Positions 1 through 12,100 of a DNA stretch of 64,000 bases are shown here, one piece after another. The number at the start of each line of letters is the position of its first letter. The first letter of the stretch is position 1. This DNA comes from Marsupella aquatica (taxonomy: Eukaryota > Marchantiophyta). The DNA lies in assembly GCA_973895155.1 (NCBI GenBank), contig OZ316899.1, forward strand, positions 16,554,001-16,618,000, given 5' to 3'. Under the pieces are notes generated by a model. The model saw only the letters and a program-made list of their open reading frames with translations, made no database searches and was not told where the DNA came from. The position numbers were made by a program, and so were the translations under genes.

Positions 1-2
1 GA

Positions 3-626
3 AAAGAAGCTAGGGCAATTGAGAAGGTGCAATTGGAGGAGCAGAGGCAAAAGGAGGCAGAGAGAGCTCTCAGGCCTGAGCTAGCTCTCAATTCGGGTGG
101 TGGTCCATTGCCTAAGAGCTACCATCTATTCCGAAGCCAATTCAAGTAGGTGCTGAGGGCCAATTTGGGGCCACTAGATTACTGGGGCAAGAAGAAGGAG
201 GAAGAGAGATTGAGAATCAGAGAGCAGGTGAAGGAACGGTTCAGGAACGGGGCCTACATTGATGACAGGTTCCTAAACAAATGAATTTCAGCATCACTCT
301 CAGACATGCGCAATCATCAGCAAGAGAAATTCAGAAAGTACCTTGGAGATATGGTAGTGGATGCAGAGGTGATCAGGGAGGAGGGTTGTCCAGACGATGT
401 TTCCCCGGATGAGTGGGCGGCTTGGCTTGAGGAGGAACTCTCAGTCCATGCCTGGCTGAAAAGAAGACATTGGGACAACGAAATTAGGCTGGCAGAGGAG
501 AAGCGAAAGGTTGGGGAGAATGTTGATATCCTCCCCCTTCAACAGAACCTGCAACAATGGGCAACTCAAGCAGCAAGACTCCCCAAACCACCAAGGCACA
601 TCATAGCAGCATTGGAGAGAGTGTAG
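3..626 (+). pseudogene. Unrecognised charged coding fragment, two internal stops
   Basis: One reading frame stays open from the window edge to a stop at 624-626, apart from a TAG at 147-149 and a TGA at 282-284. It encodes about 205 residues, rich in Glu, Lys, Arg and Gln. The N-terminal part is a probable helix or coiled coil (Leu-Glu-Glu-Gln-Arg-Gln style). A Trp-rich acidic stretch follows (SPDEWAAWLEEELSVHAW). I do not recognise the family. Both stops sit where Gln (CAG to TAG) and Arg (CGA to TGA) would fit, so this was probably one exon of a larger, possibly transposon-encoded, protein. It continues beyond the left edge. Nothing in the neighbourhood fixes a function. Confidence 0.4.
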
Positions 627-792
627 GGGAGGCCAACCATCACTCACCGGATGGGGCAAGGCGGCTCAAATCGATTGAAGGCTGAGTTTGTAAGTGCCCT
701 CCCTCTCCTCCCCACCTCGACTCCCTGATCACCTGACTCCTCGCACGAAGAATGAGTTGTTTGTGCCTTATGTCTTTTGTTTAAACCCTTTG

Positions 793-2879
793 CAAAACTC
801 ATTTTTGCTCTCGGCCCTGTTCTTTCCGATACTCATCCGATAGGTTTTGCATCGGAAGCAGCATCGAACACAATGTCATGCCATTTTTCTTGTTATGCAT
901 CCGATAGACGTCCGATGCAGGATGTATCAGACTTTGCATCGGACCCCTCGGCAAAACATTTAAATTTTTGAATGAACGTACTTAACGTTAATTTTTTACT
1001 AGGGTAGAGTAAAGTTAGGGTGAACTATGGTTTAAGGTTACATTAGGGCTATGTAGGGTGGCTTGGTTTAGGGTAGGGCACGCTAATACTAGATTTTATA
1101 TTAACCTGGCCTCTATGGTTTGGATCTTTAAATTTCAGGAGCGGGAGTATGGTCGCCCTATTGCACCGTTGGAGAGGAATTTGGCAAAGACGGATGGACC
1201 CCGCGCTCTAAAGCGCCACCTTGAGGATGAGTTGGGAGAGGTAAGTGTTCACCCTAGGGTGATATAATGTTTAAGGTTGTCATGAATTTGTTAGAGTTAT
1301 GGTCGGGACCATTCATTCTAACTGCAATTAAACCCTATTGCACAGGATGAGGAGGGGTCTGGGTCGGAGGAGTTGGACTCAGATTCTGAGCAGGATGTTG
1401 AGGCAGGGTTGGGGAGGGTGCCCACAGTCACCCCTACTCCTCAAGTCCGAGGTGTTGTTGCCCTATTTGGTGCCGTTGCCCCATCAGCAGGGAGGGGTGG
1501 GTCACATGCTGCTGATGGTGTGGGCTCCCATCGCTCTGGAGCATCACGGGGTGCGGGGCCCAGGCACTCAGGGGGTAGTAGAGGTAATGGCATGGGACGA
1601 GGCGATCGCGTAGGAGTATCTGGTGCAAGTGGCCCTTCCCGACGAGGTAGTGGCGACGTGCCGGATGGTGGATCTAGAGGGCCCGCACCATCTCGTGAGT
1701 CTGGTGGGAGTACAGCACGACATGGGCCACCCACAGGATCTGTCGGCGCACCATCCCATCACTCTAGCAGGTCTGCGGGAGGAGCTGAGGCGTCCTTTCG
1801 CTCTGCCATGTCGGGGGTTGGTGGGACATCTACCTTGCCTGACCACCCTAGCAGTGCATCTAGTGGGTCAGGGTCTAGGCCTGCATCAGGCCAACCCATG
1901 CCATCTGGTGAGCAGGTGGCTGCCACGGTTGTGGGCAGCCAGAGGGAGGAGGGCTCTCATGATGCTAGACCTGTACCCACCCTTCGTTCTCGCCCAAAGA
2001 AGAAGAAGGGACGCAACACACCTTTTTAGAGGTTAGTTGCATTTAGGTGGCCGGGTATCTAGTGCTAGACAACTTTGATTAGACACTCACTAGGAGGTAC
2101 CTTGTATATAGCTCAGTGTAGTCTCTAGTCAAAGCTCTCTTTACATCTTCTATCGTGCCATCACGACCAGGATGGGTCTACCCAGTAGGCCTAATCCATT
2201 TTGTACATATTGGGGTGATCCCCTTTTTGAATATGATATTTGACCTCGTGTTTATAGCATTATCTTTGGTTCCTAATTGGTGTATGTCACCTTCAACCCT
2301 AAACCAATACCCAAACCCCCAAAAAACCACCCATGAAACCCTGTATTCCACCCCCAGAACATTTGATAATCCGTTGCAAGTCCGTTACCATCCGTATTGG
2401 TAATATAGCAGTGTCCGATGTTGCTGCCTTCAAACTTTCCCATCCCCAACGCATCGGACCCCTCCTTCAAGGTTCCCATCTTAAACATATTGGATAGTCT
2501 GATACAAAAACTAACGCACTTTCTGTTATTATAAATAACGCAATGTCCGATGAAAATTACTTCGCAAATTGCCATATCAAATATATCGGACATCCCGATC
2601 TAAATAGTATCGGACATAGGAAATCGTTGTGTGCTGTCGCGTGTTAGTTATCCGATTCATTTTACATCGGACATAAAATATCCGTAACACGTTACAACGG
2701 AACGTCCGTTGTCCAAAATATCGGAAAGTCCGATGGAAGTCCGATGGTCAATTATGCGATGGTTTACGCATCGCAAAGTGCGTTGGGAATTGCATTGGAT
2801 GATAGAAATTTTTGTGTCAATTTTCCTGAAGGGATCCGATGTAAATCCTATCGAATAAAGGCCCGAAAATGTACTAGTG
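793..2879. mobile_element. Non-autonomous DNA element with TCCGAT subterminal repeats
   Basis: The hexamer TCCGAT or its complement ATCGGA occurs about six times at 820-945 and about eleven times at 2,410-2,840, but hardly at all between. This subterminal clustering is typical of transposase-binding motifs in CACTA-like elements. The right end reads ...GTACTAGTG (2,871-2,879), so its complement starts CACTAGTAC. A stretch near the right end, read on the minus strand (CGATAGGATTTACATCGGA), matches 838-856 near the left end (CGATAGGTTTTGCATCGGA). The left terminus near 793 is poorly conserved and approximate, and no clear target duplication is visible. Superfamily assignment is inference. Confidence 0.45.
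1139..2029 (+). CDS. Last two exons of an unknown Ser/Gly-rich protein
   Basis: Exon 1139-1240 follows a good acceptor (TTTCAG) and ends at a GTAAGT donor. A second exon begins after TTGCACAG at 1346 and runs to TAG at 2027-2029, and the two join in phase 0. The encoded tail starts EREYGRPIAPLERNLAK, becomes very acidic (EELDSDSEQD), then is a long Ser/Gly/Pro/His-rich low-complexity region, and ends in a basic KKKKGR patch that could be a nuclear localisation signal. No upstream exons with catalytic motifs are visible inside the element, so this looks like the 3' remainder of an internally deleted transposase or a captured host gene. I do not recognise the family. Confidence 0.4.
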
Positions 2880-3234
2880 ATGAAATACCTTGAGCAAGCA
2901 ACCTAGTGCCCCTTGCACCGCCAGCGGCCCCTCCCATATGAAGTCGCACTTGCTCGCTAACACGACCGCTACTCAACGGTCCTCCCTATCTGCACAAGCA
3001 ACCAAGCACCCTTTAGGATCTAGAACTCGCCAAGTCTAGCATCCTAACTCAAGCTCAACAGACGTTGGTAAATAGGTCAGCAATAGGTCCTCCCGATGCC
3101 ATAAGCCGGAACCAGAACTTACGCCCACTGTTTGTCCAGAACAGCTCCTTCCTTGGGCGCGGCCCAGGTTCCCCCTCATACCTATCCATCACCAACTGAC
3201 CGCCCTGACCTCAGGACGGGTATGACTACCATGC
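2880..3234. other. GC-rich non-coding flank, left part
   Basis: GC-rich sequence lying between the end of the TCCGAT element and the start of the Mutator-like element. No convincing reading frame. Its composition resembles 13,550-14,520, so the two are probably one sequence block split by the Mutator-like insertion. Confidence 0.3.
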
Positions 3235-3252
3235 GAGGAAACAGGAAAAAAT
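3235..3252 (+). repeat. Left terminal inverted repeat of the Mutator-like element
   Basis: GAGGAAACAGGAAAAAAT, pairing with the inverted copy at 13,532-13,549. Just inside lies a hairpin, CTCGTAACAG (3,256-3,265) with CTGTTGCGAG (3,277-3,286), nine of ten positions paired. Confidence 0.65.
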
Positions 3253-3967
3253 CTTCTCGTAACAGTAATTTTTTTGCTGTTGCGAGTAAAAAAACTCCTT
3301 GTAATGGGTCTTTTTTTCCTCATACCAAGGTTTGAACTTGTTGGCCGCTAGTAACAGCAAGCCTCGCTAGCAAAAACCCATCCAACAGTCTGTTCATATT
3401 TGAATCATTACTATTTCCCTAATAAACCTTTCGAGTTAAGTATGTCAATGTAACTTTTTTTTAGAACAAGTCGGACACCGAAATAGACATAAAGATCATC
3501 ACCAAAGCACTTGGAAATGAGTTTAACTTTCAATTTGAATATGGGTCTGGACATTGGGAGTCATCGGTATCTCAGATAAACATACAAAATTGGCACCATA
3601 ACCAACTTACAAGGTTGGCAGTAATTTCAGGGAGAACTACCAACTGTTAAAAAAGCCAAGTCTATAAAGACATGATATCCAACCTTATCGGGGCAACATG
3701 ACTGTTTTCTCAGTGAGTAACAAACCAGGGTCCAAACATCAACCAGTTACAAACTTTTCCAAAAATATAGCTAGCGACCTCGCTAGCAAAACTGATCAAC
3801 CAATATCTGGTGTTTTATATATAAATTAAAGGTCATTTCATATAGAGTGGAAATATCATGTCTCCTACCAGCACAAAAAATGTCTACTCCCAACGGTACT
3901 TAAATATATATAAAAAACCAATGAAAACCTTAAATTAAAACCAAACCTCACTCTAAATTGGACAATC
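3253..3967. other. Non-coding 3' region of the transposase gene
   Basis: AT-rich, without a supported gene. It contains a palindrome half-site CCTCGCTAGC (3,362-3,371) and a full palindrome (3,770-3,787). Confidence 0.4.
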
Positions 3968-6900
3968 TCAAACCTCAACTCCCCTTTGGATTAGATCGGA
4001 AACTTCAGCGACAGTTAAAACAGGCTGCTTGACTACATCGGAAGTCTCTAGGTTCAAATGGTAAACATTCTTGTAAATCCAAAGAATATGTTTACAAGAC
4101 ATGTAAGGCTTTCCATGCGAACGCCGCTTATAGAAATCCTCACAGGAGCAACATGGGAAGACGCACAACTGAATCCAATATTTACTACATTTACTAGGGT
4201 TATTTTCATGCGTCGCAATCAAAAACTGTCTTCCCCATCCATTTCCTTGGATGATCTTCTCACAAGCCACAATCCTCATTTGCTCTTCATTTGCAGACTG
4301 AATCCTTTTAACAAGTTCTGCAGTGAAGTTGAAACGTTGACGAGCACCCTTTCCATTTCGTGTCCTGAGTCGTCTATTCAAATAGTTTACATCAACCTTT
4401 TCTGGGAAAGAGTTAACGTCAATTCGAAGTTCCACACGACCTGGAGGAGCAACACTGCCATCTGGTTCACAATCCATGTAATAGAGACCATCAATCTGAA
4501 AACCCAAGCCAAGCAAGAAGCTGATTTCATGAGGAGTTAACTCTGTCCCTCGAAGAACTTTTAGAGATGAGGGTACTACGGGAAGTTGGGCAATTGACTT
4601 GCGACCCCTGGTCTTGTGACAGACATTGTTTGGGCATAAGTATAAGAGTTGAGGATGTGGTGAAGTCATCCTCAAACCATGGATTGCTACCCCAACCACA
4701 CCGCAAGACCAAGTATGATAACCTACTTCTTTGATGAAGTTTCGACACTCATCTCTTCCAGAAATGGTCCGATCCAAAGACCCATTGCACACTGGACCAT
4801 TTCCTTTACCGCACCGCCTTAAGTGCCAAGTACCAAATGGGACATCAACTTCATTTATCGCAGGAATTTGCCTCGGTGAAACATAAACTGGTTCCTCTGG
4901 ACGAACAGGAGATACATGTTGGCGGGGCAATGGTTTAGGAATTTCCAAAGTGTCATCTCCTGAGCTCTCAGTGCCATTCCCTTCGTTATCGGAAAGAAGA
5001 ATCACGACGGATGGATCTGGACAATTAGAGAATGTTGAAGGATGGGGTATGCCCGAAGTTTCCTTCAACTCGTCCCTCTCTTCCATGACATTGACACTCC
5101 TGAAATCAGAATATAAATTTCTTGGATGTACACCCCTTGTCACCGCCTCCGTCCGCATCACCTTATCATGTCGATGAGAATCTTCAGCACCAACTCTAGC
5201 CGAAGCCTGGCCTTTTCGTTTTCCAGACTTTGTGCATAGATCTCCATGAAGTGGTTGAGTGCGATGGAAATCATATTTTGGAGATGATTCAAGTAGAAGA
5301 TTGGTTGCTTTCTCAAAAGCATCAAGGGATCCTAGTGTATCTGCATTCCTATATGCAAGTTCAAATATGGTAGGTCCGTGTCCCCTGTGGCATCCATCAA
5401 TGTATGCAGCAAAGGCAACAATCTGCCCACCAACACGATTTTGATCAAGTTCACAAGCTTCTAGCAGTCCAATCTTCTTCTTCATTTGACAAGCTCTCAT
5501 TGAACCATGTACAGATTCAGCTCCAGTACAATTTGGCATCAACGCTGACTCCTTTGTTGTTTGAGTCTGAAGTCCAACCAAAAACAAACACAATCATTGG
5601 GAGGCACAAACTTGATTTCAAGATTACATTCAAACAAGAACAGAATGCTAGCGACATTGCTAGCCAAAAAACATGGTTTACTTACCAGCCTGAAGAAGTT
5701 TCCCCATTGTCGCCATCGGACAACCCACCAAGCAATCCAGCCTTGCAAAGATCTCAATTTCCCAGGGTGACAATTTCCACACTTCCACCACTCTTGAATA
5801 TCGTTTGCCACTCTGTATGCCTGAACATATGTGGGTGCATTCCTAAATTTCTCCCACATTTTGTAATGCTCGGAGTGTTTCGCTTCATGAATTCCCTCCA
5901 TGGTATGACGTCTTAGTGACTGAGAGAAATGGAATGCATCACTGTGTTCTTTCTCAGGGAGACGAACACCATCAAAGAAAACATTTCTCACAGCAATCCA
6001 TCCAGCTTCAGCATTGTCAGCCATAAAACCAGCTATGTTTACATTGGAAATACCATTCTCAGCAACGACTTCCAACATTAAACGCCATGCAGTTTCTAGT
6101 GACTCAACATCCTCGGCTTTCAATTCACAAGTGAAGATAGTACAAAGAGCGCGATAAGTGTGATCGTATACATGAGCACTAAAAGTTAACCAACCAGTGG
6201 TTATTCTGTGCATCACGTCAAAACTCACCCAAGCTCCCTCTAAAGTTCCACCTTTTTGCATCCGATTGAGAATGTCAACTCCGGAACCGGGACCTTTGGT
6301 ACTCATCTTGAATACATGGGCCCTAATGGACTTGCCAGCTTGGCCAGGGAACAGGAAACGCTGAAGAAATGGAAATCTCACGGGCATTTGCATGTCACGA
6401 AGCGAATCCAACTCACCTTTCTTAGGGTTACCAATTTTAACGCTGCGGAAAATTGCATGGAATTTTGCCGGCGAGGACACAACTTTCATTGAGTTCCACA
6501 ATTCCACCTCCTCTTCTTTTGAAAGATCATAACATGCCTCAGGGTGGAGAAGCGATATCAATGTACCTATTGAAATATTCTTCACACGGGAAGGGGTTGC
6601 CAAGGGATGTGCTAACTGAACGCCTTGAATAACATCTTCCGCTTTTTTTTTTGCAACTCGACACTTCCCCGTCCGGATCGGATGATCATGAACTCCCATG
6701 TGGACTGCAAGTCTAGACATGTGTTTGGAGACATGAGAGTCCAAATTTGGCTTTGCATAAACATAAAACATCATTGTTGGACAAGGTCTGACACAATAAG
6801 GTCTCTCATCACAAAACCCACAAACCAAACCTCCTTCCGGAACCAGGTTTCCTGGCTTGAAGATATCGGTCATAAGTGATCTTCCTGGAAATGCCGCTCC

Positions 6901-7722
6901 ATTTTTCACTCCTGTCTCCTTGAACCTTGAACAATTCAAATTTTGACATTAAACAACACCACTGCAACGGACCTTGAAAATAGACCAGTGATTACGTGGC
7001 TTCAAGTTAGCCAAAGTGGTCACCAATCGGGTCCAAGGGTAGCCATCATTGTCACGGTCCATGTCGAGAAGCCCTTGACCGCGACCAAATCTTGACTCCA
7101 CTGGAGGAAGCTCATATACCATGTCTCCATTGTAACTTGTTGGAAGACGATCAACTTGGACATCAACCCAAGAGACATCTCTTCTAAATCGTGCTAGCTC
7201 ACTAGCCCCAGTAATGCTCAAAAATGCTTCAAGCGCACCAATTCTGTAGACTTTCTGCAAAAGATGGCCAACCGGAGCACTTGGAAGAGGAGTCTCTACT
7301 TTCAATTCTGTAGAACAACTTCCAAAAACAGAATTAGTATCCTCAAGAGTGGTAAACCCAGAACCAGAGGCGTCAAGATTTGTTCCTTGCCCCGGGGGAG
7401 AGTCGAGGTCTACAAACACTTTTTCCCGAGTATTCTGAAAAGGCTCGAGAAAATCATCTCTGCCTGACAAAACCTCAACAACATCTCCGGAAGCAACCTC
7501 CCAAACTCTTGCACCATGTAGAGTTCTTGAAATGAATTCGTCCTTCCTAGATCCATGAAGTGAAACAAGAAAGAACAACCTCGAAATGAAATCACAGTTA
7601 TTGAGCCCAAATCTTGTCAAAAGAAAGGCCTCGGTCACATTGGTGATCTTTCTCATACATGAAACTTCAAGAGTAACAATGTCTCCAGTGCTCCGACGCC
7701 AGAAAATGACGCTCGGAGCCAT
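3968..7722 (-). pseudogene. Mutator-like transposase with DDE core and SWIM zinc finger
   Basis: Start chosen at the ATG at 7,720-7,722 (MAPSVIFW); an upstream ATG at 7,755 is possible. Exon 1 runs to 5,686. A 119-bp GT-AG intron (5,567-5,685, GTAAGT donor) contains one palindrome. Exon 2 runs to a TGA at 3,968. About 1,200 residues. The N-terminal half has a Cys/His-rich region (CGFCDERPYC...H) suggestive of zinc binding. The catalytic core shows GAWVSFDVMH (first Asp), then FMADNAEAGWIAVRNVFF (second acidic site) and DAFHFSQSLRRH, as in MULE transposases. Near the C-terminus CCSCEDFYKRRSHGKPYMSC-KH fits a SWIM finger (CxCx(n)CxH). A linker motif VVILLSDNEGNG resembles a SUMO-interaction motif. 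One in-frame TAA (6,949-6,951) separates two open halves, so the copy is probably inactive. Family assignment is firm; a third catalytic Glu was not pinned down. Confidence 0.7.
5567..5685 (-). other. Transposase intron containing a palindrome
   Basis: Donor GTAAGT on the minus strand at 5,685 and acceptor CTTCAG ending at 5,567. The palindrome GCTAGCGACATTGCTAGC lies at 5,647-5,664, close to the donor. Confidence 0.6.
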
Positions 7723-7755
7723 CAAAAGAGAACCAAGACAAGGATCCAAACACAA

Positions 7756-9126
7756 ACATCATGGATGAATATATAGAATAATACTCGGACACAAACATCA
7801 TGGATGAATATAGAATAATGGAACGTCAGTTTAATGTTGCAGATACGACAAAACCTCAACGGCTATAATACCTTCAAGAAAGAATTATTGCCAGCGATAT
7901 CGCTAGCCTAAATTTTCTCGAATAATGAGGTGCTTATGAACCAGAATTTTAGTGTTTACTCTTTAATTAAATGGCCTATTTTATTTTGACAAGAAGTATG
8001 GTGAGGGATATACTAGCACATTTCCTGAACTTGGGGTATAGTTGGGGTGTACTAGGACGCTAAATGAACTTGGAGCTTTGTGTTCAAAGATAGTTTTGCT
8101 AGCGACCTCGCTAGACATAATTAAGGTAAGTTTTCAGTGTTTAAGATCCATATTTTTTATATTTGAAAACATCATGTTCACCAACAACATGATATAAACA
8201 GAAGAGAGGAATCTGAGATGTCCCGTAATTAAACCATTCATAAAACTTCAATAAGGCCAGCGATACCGCTAGCCTGAACCCGCAGAAATTTTCATATACT
8301 TTTATTTCTGTTTGGGGGTCAATTCAGGAATCCAGAACCTAATATATTTCCTAAATGTCATAACATAGTAGTTAAACCGAGAGCTTTTAGTAGAGGGGGT
8401 TAACAGTTTCAAAGATTCTGTAGAGTATTAAAGATTTTCAGAAAGCATTAAGAGCTCATTTTAAATGGACAAACATCATATTAAGGGTTTAGGGTTTACA
8501 GTGATTTGGCCAGCGATGTCGCTGGCAAAAAACTGTCTAAATACTGGGCTTAAACAACGTATGGGGTTTGTCCATTTTTCCATTAAAAAAATCCAGACTC
8601 GTTCCAAATGGTGACCAAGTGCATCTACGTGCACCAAAGATTCAAAATTATATTACCGTTGGAAGGGTTAACTTGATTTGAAAGAGTACATTTCATAAAT
8701 ACTTTGGTTTATTTATTCCATCGGCATATATATTTTTTTGGAGAATGGTTAGTTTCAACGGACACCCAACCCAAGTTGGTCACCTAGAGATTAATTGTCT
8801 CCAACCCGTTGAAGTTGAATGTACATTTCATCCGACCGAGTTGTTGGTAAATACTAACTAGACTCCAAGTTAACGTTAACTGGAGCTTTGTTAACGTTAG
8901 TGCTGGTGGGATTAACAGAGTTGAGATCTTGTTGATGGATCTTTCACATCAAGGTGTTAAATATTGATATTCCCTGTCACTGTCAAGTACACTGTAGTAT
9001 GGGTTACTTTGGATTCCCCTGAATTCTTACTTTGGATTCCCAACACATGTGACTTTGGATTCCTTTGCATTCACCGTACCAATTCCTTGTCTTCCCTTCG
9101 TGTGGTTCTCTTCTCCTTATCAGTCG
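7756..9126. promoter_or_regulatory. Divergent intergenic region with four palindromes
   Basis: About 1.4 kb between two divergently oriented genes, AT-rich, with palindromes at 7,890, 8,098, 8,256 and 8,509 (spacings of about 210, 160 and 250 bp). A 30-base direct duplication around ACACAAACATCATGGATGAA (7,750 and 7,792) also occurs. The position implies a shared bidirectional promoter, with the palindromes as candidate operator-like sites. No TATA assignment is offered. Confidence 0.5.
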
Positions 9127-12100
9127 ATGGCAACTTTTGCATCTCCTGAGTCTATTTCATCCGTTGCCTCACAATCAGCTGCCTCTCAACGTCGGGAGAC
9201 CAGAAGTTCTACAAGCCACAAAGCACTTGCTTCGGGGCTGAAGACTCCAAGGAGGCGAAAGCTTGTTGATCCAATGGATGTTGTGCCACCTTTGATGGAT
9301 TCTACCAAGTCCGAGCCTTTCTCAGTTGTAATTAACCGTCACCTTTACCAGTTTGGGCCAGACAAATTTGGGTATCCTCTTGTTCCCCCAAGAATTCCAC
9401 TATGTCGAATGCAGAACATGCAGCTCGTAAGGTCTCTGCAGACAGATTCGAATGCGATAGAGACTCTTAAGAGCGAGTTCCGAGCTCAAGGGTACATTGA
9501 GGACGCGCCTCGTTTCTATGTGCAAATGACAAATGAGAATGGGGACATGCAGTTTTTGAATGACACAATCAGACAGAGCTGGGATCCAATGTGGTTGGCG
9601 TAGAATGAAGCTTTTGAGAGGGAGTGTGATTCGCATCCTGATTTTGCTGTGCTCAAGGATAAGATGTTTAGTGTATTCGATGGCAATCACCGTCTCTATT
9701 CGTGGAACCTACTTGCTGTTGAGAATCCTCACGATGTGAAGTATCATCCTCGAGTTGTCTCGAAGATTTTCAAAGGAGAGAAGGATACTTTCGTGCAGAT
9801 TGAATCTGCGATGCATGCTCTCAACCGGTGAGAAGAGCCTGGACACATTTGATCTTTTTGCTTCATTTTCGGGCACAATTTGTTCTTGCCAATTGCTGAA
9901 ATATATACTCATTGTCAGGTTGACACAATGCCATGTCGAGAATTCATGGGTGCTGGAAGCTGATCGGGTCCAGAAGATCCTGAGCACGGACCTTTCAATT
10001 TACAAGGATTGAATTGATCCGGAAAATTTCAAGTTATTTCAGCAGAAGATGCAAAACGTAAAGAAGCCGTCGTGGTATTTGAAGCATATGACCTTAGATG
10101 CATGCATTTATATTCTTTCTGCTGCAAATATAGCTTCGCAAACTGCTGACTTGTTAAAGAAGTTTGCACTGAAGGAGGAATTGGGCAAACCTCTGTCGAA
10201 AGCTGCAAAAGACATTGCAGTTCAAGATATGATGAAGGAGCAACTCTCCGACTGGAATGTCAAAGTTCCAAAGTTTGCCCCGCTCTTGAATCCAGACTTT
10301 GGGGATTTCTTCAAGAAATGTGTTGAGATGCATAATTATTGTGAGAAAGAAAGGAAGGAAGCTCAGCGGACGGATGATAAGGGGAGAGGGAATGTTTTGT
10401 GTGGCCTTGATTGTGCAAGGCTTTTCACCGGGGTAACTTCTTTGAGTCCACAACTCCGTTGCACTCTTCTCGAAGCACAGTGCAGACCAGAGTTGCGTAA
10501 ACAATATTTTCATCCATCTCAATTTTTGGATAATGAGACCAAGCTCTGGTTGCATCGATGGGCAACATGGGAACAGGTAGAGTCCATTGCGAGGTGCTTA
10601 CTAAGTGAAGCAATATCTGAGATTATTCTCACTGTCCCTGAATCTAGAATTCTTTCTTCCCCGGAGAATAGTCAGGCATCCCTCCTTGCTGAAATTGATG
10701 ATGAATTAGAAGATTTCCTGCAGTGGGTTAAGGTAAGGTTCTTCAAGAGCATTTGGACCCCAATAGTTGGGGAAAAGATTGACATTGTTTCTTTCCATCG
10801 GAGGGCAAAAAGGTATGTTTGTAGGTTTTTTGTGGATCGTGAGGTGGCAAATAGATCGTTTTGGTGGTGTTACCCGACATGTTTCTCTCAATGGGCTCAA
10901 TATGCAAGAGATGATTCCAGTTGTGAGAAGTTTGGGGAGTACTCGATGTACCCTATTGAGGACATTGAACCCTTGCGGAAGATAAGTGAATGGGAGGTGC
11001 TGCATTGTCCCTGGTATTTAGATTCGGAGAATTGGTCACTGACATTTGATGTCACAGAGAAAGCTGCGCTTCAAAAGATCAATCGTGGCTTGGTCCCAGA
11101 ATTTTTTATTAGTGAATCTAAATTGTGCAACCCGGAAGTAGAACTTGCTGGGTGTGTGTCGATGGAGCAGGCATGCCTCGGGGTGGCACCGAGTGTGGAT
11201 AGGAGCCGCCCTCGGAAATTGAAGAGAGACGCTGCCAAAGAGGTATCAAGAGATGGCTCTATGCTTTCTGGAAAGAAAAGTAAGTATATACTCTTATTGC
11301 TCCCAAGCTCTCTTCTCTTATCTCTCCCAAGCTGCTCTTCTCATTAAGTTTATGACATATCCTAAGGCTCTTAGGTTTCTCTTTGTATCCAGAATGGAGG
11401 AAGTCTTCAGGTTCCGAGAGTGTTCAGACTGTGAATAATGGTCGTCCGGAGGATCATGTGGAGCCTGAGTCACCCGATTTTGAACTTGTGACTAAACCGG
11501 GAGGTGATAAGTCAGGGTCCCAGAGGTTGAAGAAGAAGAGAAAGGTTCAAGTGTTGTCAGATTCTGATGAGGAAGAAGTGTCAATCCGAGAGGGTGTCGC
11601 GAGGCTCTGTGGACTCCAGTTGGATGGAAGAAGACATTTCCTTGCAAAGAGTAATCTTCGTTTGATGGCTGACTCGATAAGTATGAAGAAGGTTCGACCT
11701 GCTTGGATGGGGGAGGGGGATCAATGGCTTTCAGATATTTCTAGTTCTTCTGAACACCCAAATCCCTTAAAAATAAACGGGAAGCCTTACACTGGGACCG
11801 GTGCCCATCTGGGGTTCATAGCTCTTCCGACTGGGCTGAGGCCTCGTGTTACTGATGTGGAAGTTCCTCAATGGAATGTCTGGGTGGAGAAGCTCCCTTA
11901 CTATTTCTTTGGAGTGATGAGGCCAATGTTGAGTGATGATGGGTATGTGGCCGTTCTCCACAGTGGAGAATTTAACCACACAAAGCAAATTTTTGCTGCT
12001 GTTGAACAGAGGAACAAATTTAAACATCTTCGAAAGTACCATGTTTTATTGGGGTCCCCGATGTGGATACCAGACATGAACATTGAGGTGAGATTTGACT

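Noticed and set aside
4058-4540. 160-codon plus-strand frame
   Set aside because: Lies antisense to the SWIM-containing exon of the transposase, which has clear domain motifs.
9675-9710. Sulfiredoxin enzyme
   Set aside because: FDGNHR resembles the fold motif, but the catalytic Cys context of sulfiredoxin (G-C-H-R) is replaced by G-N-H-R; ParB/DGQHR-like fits better.
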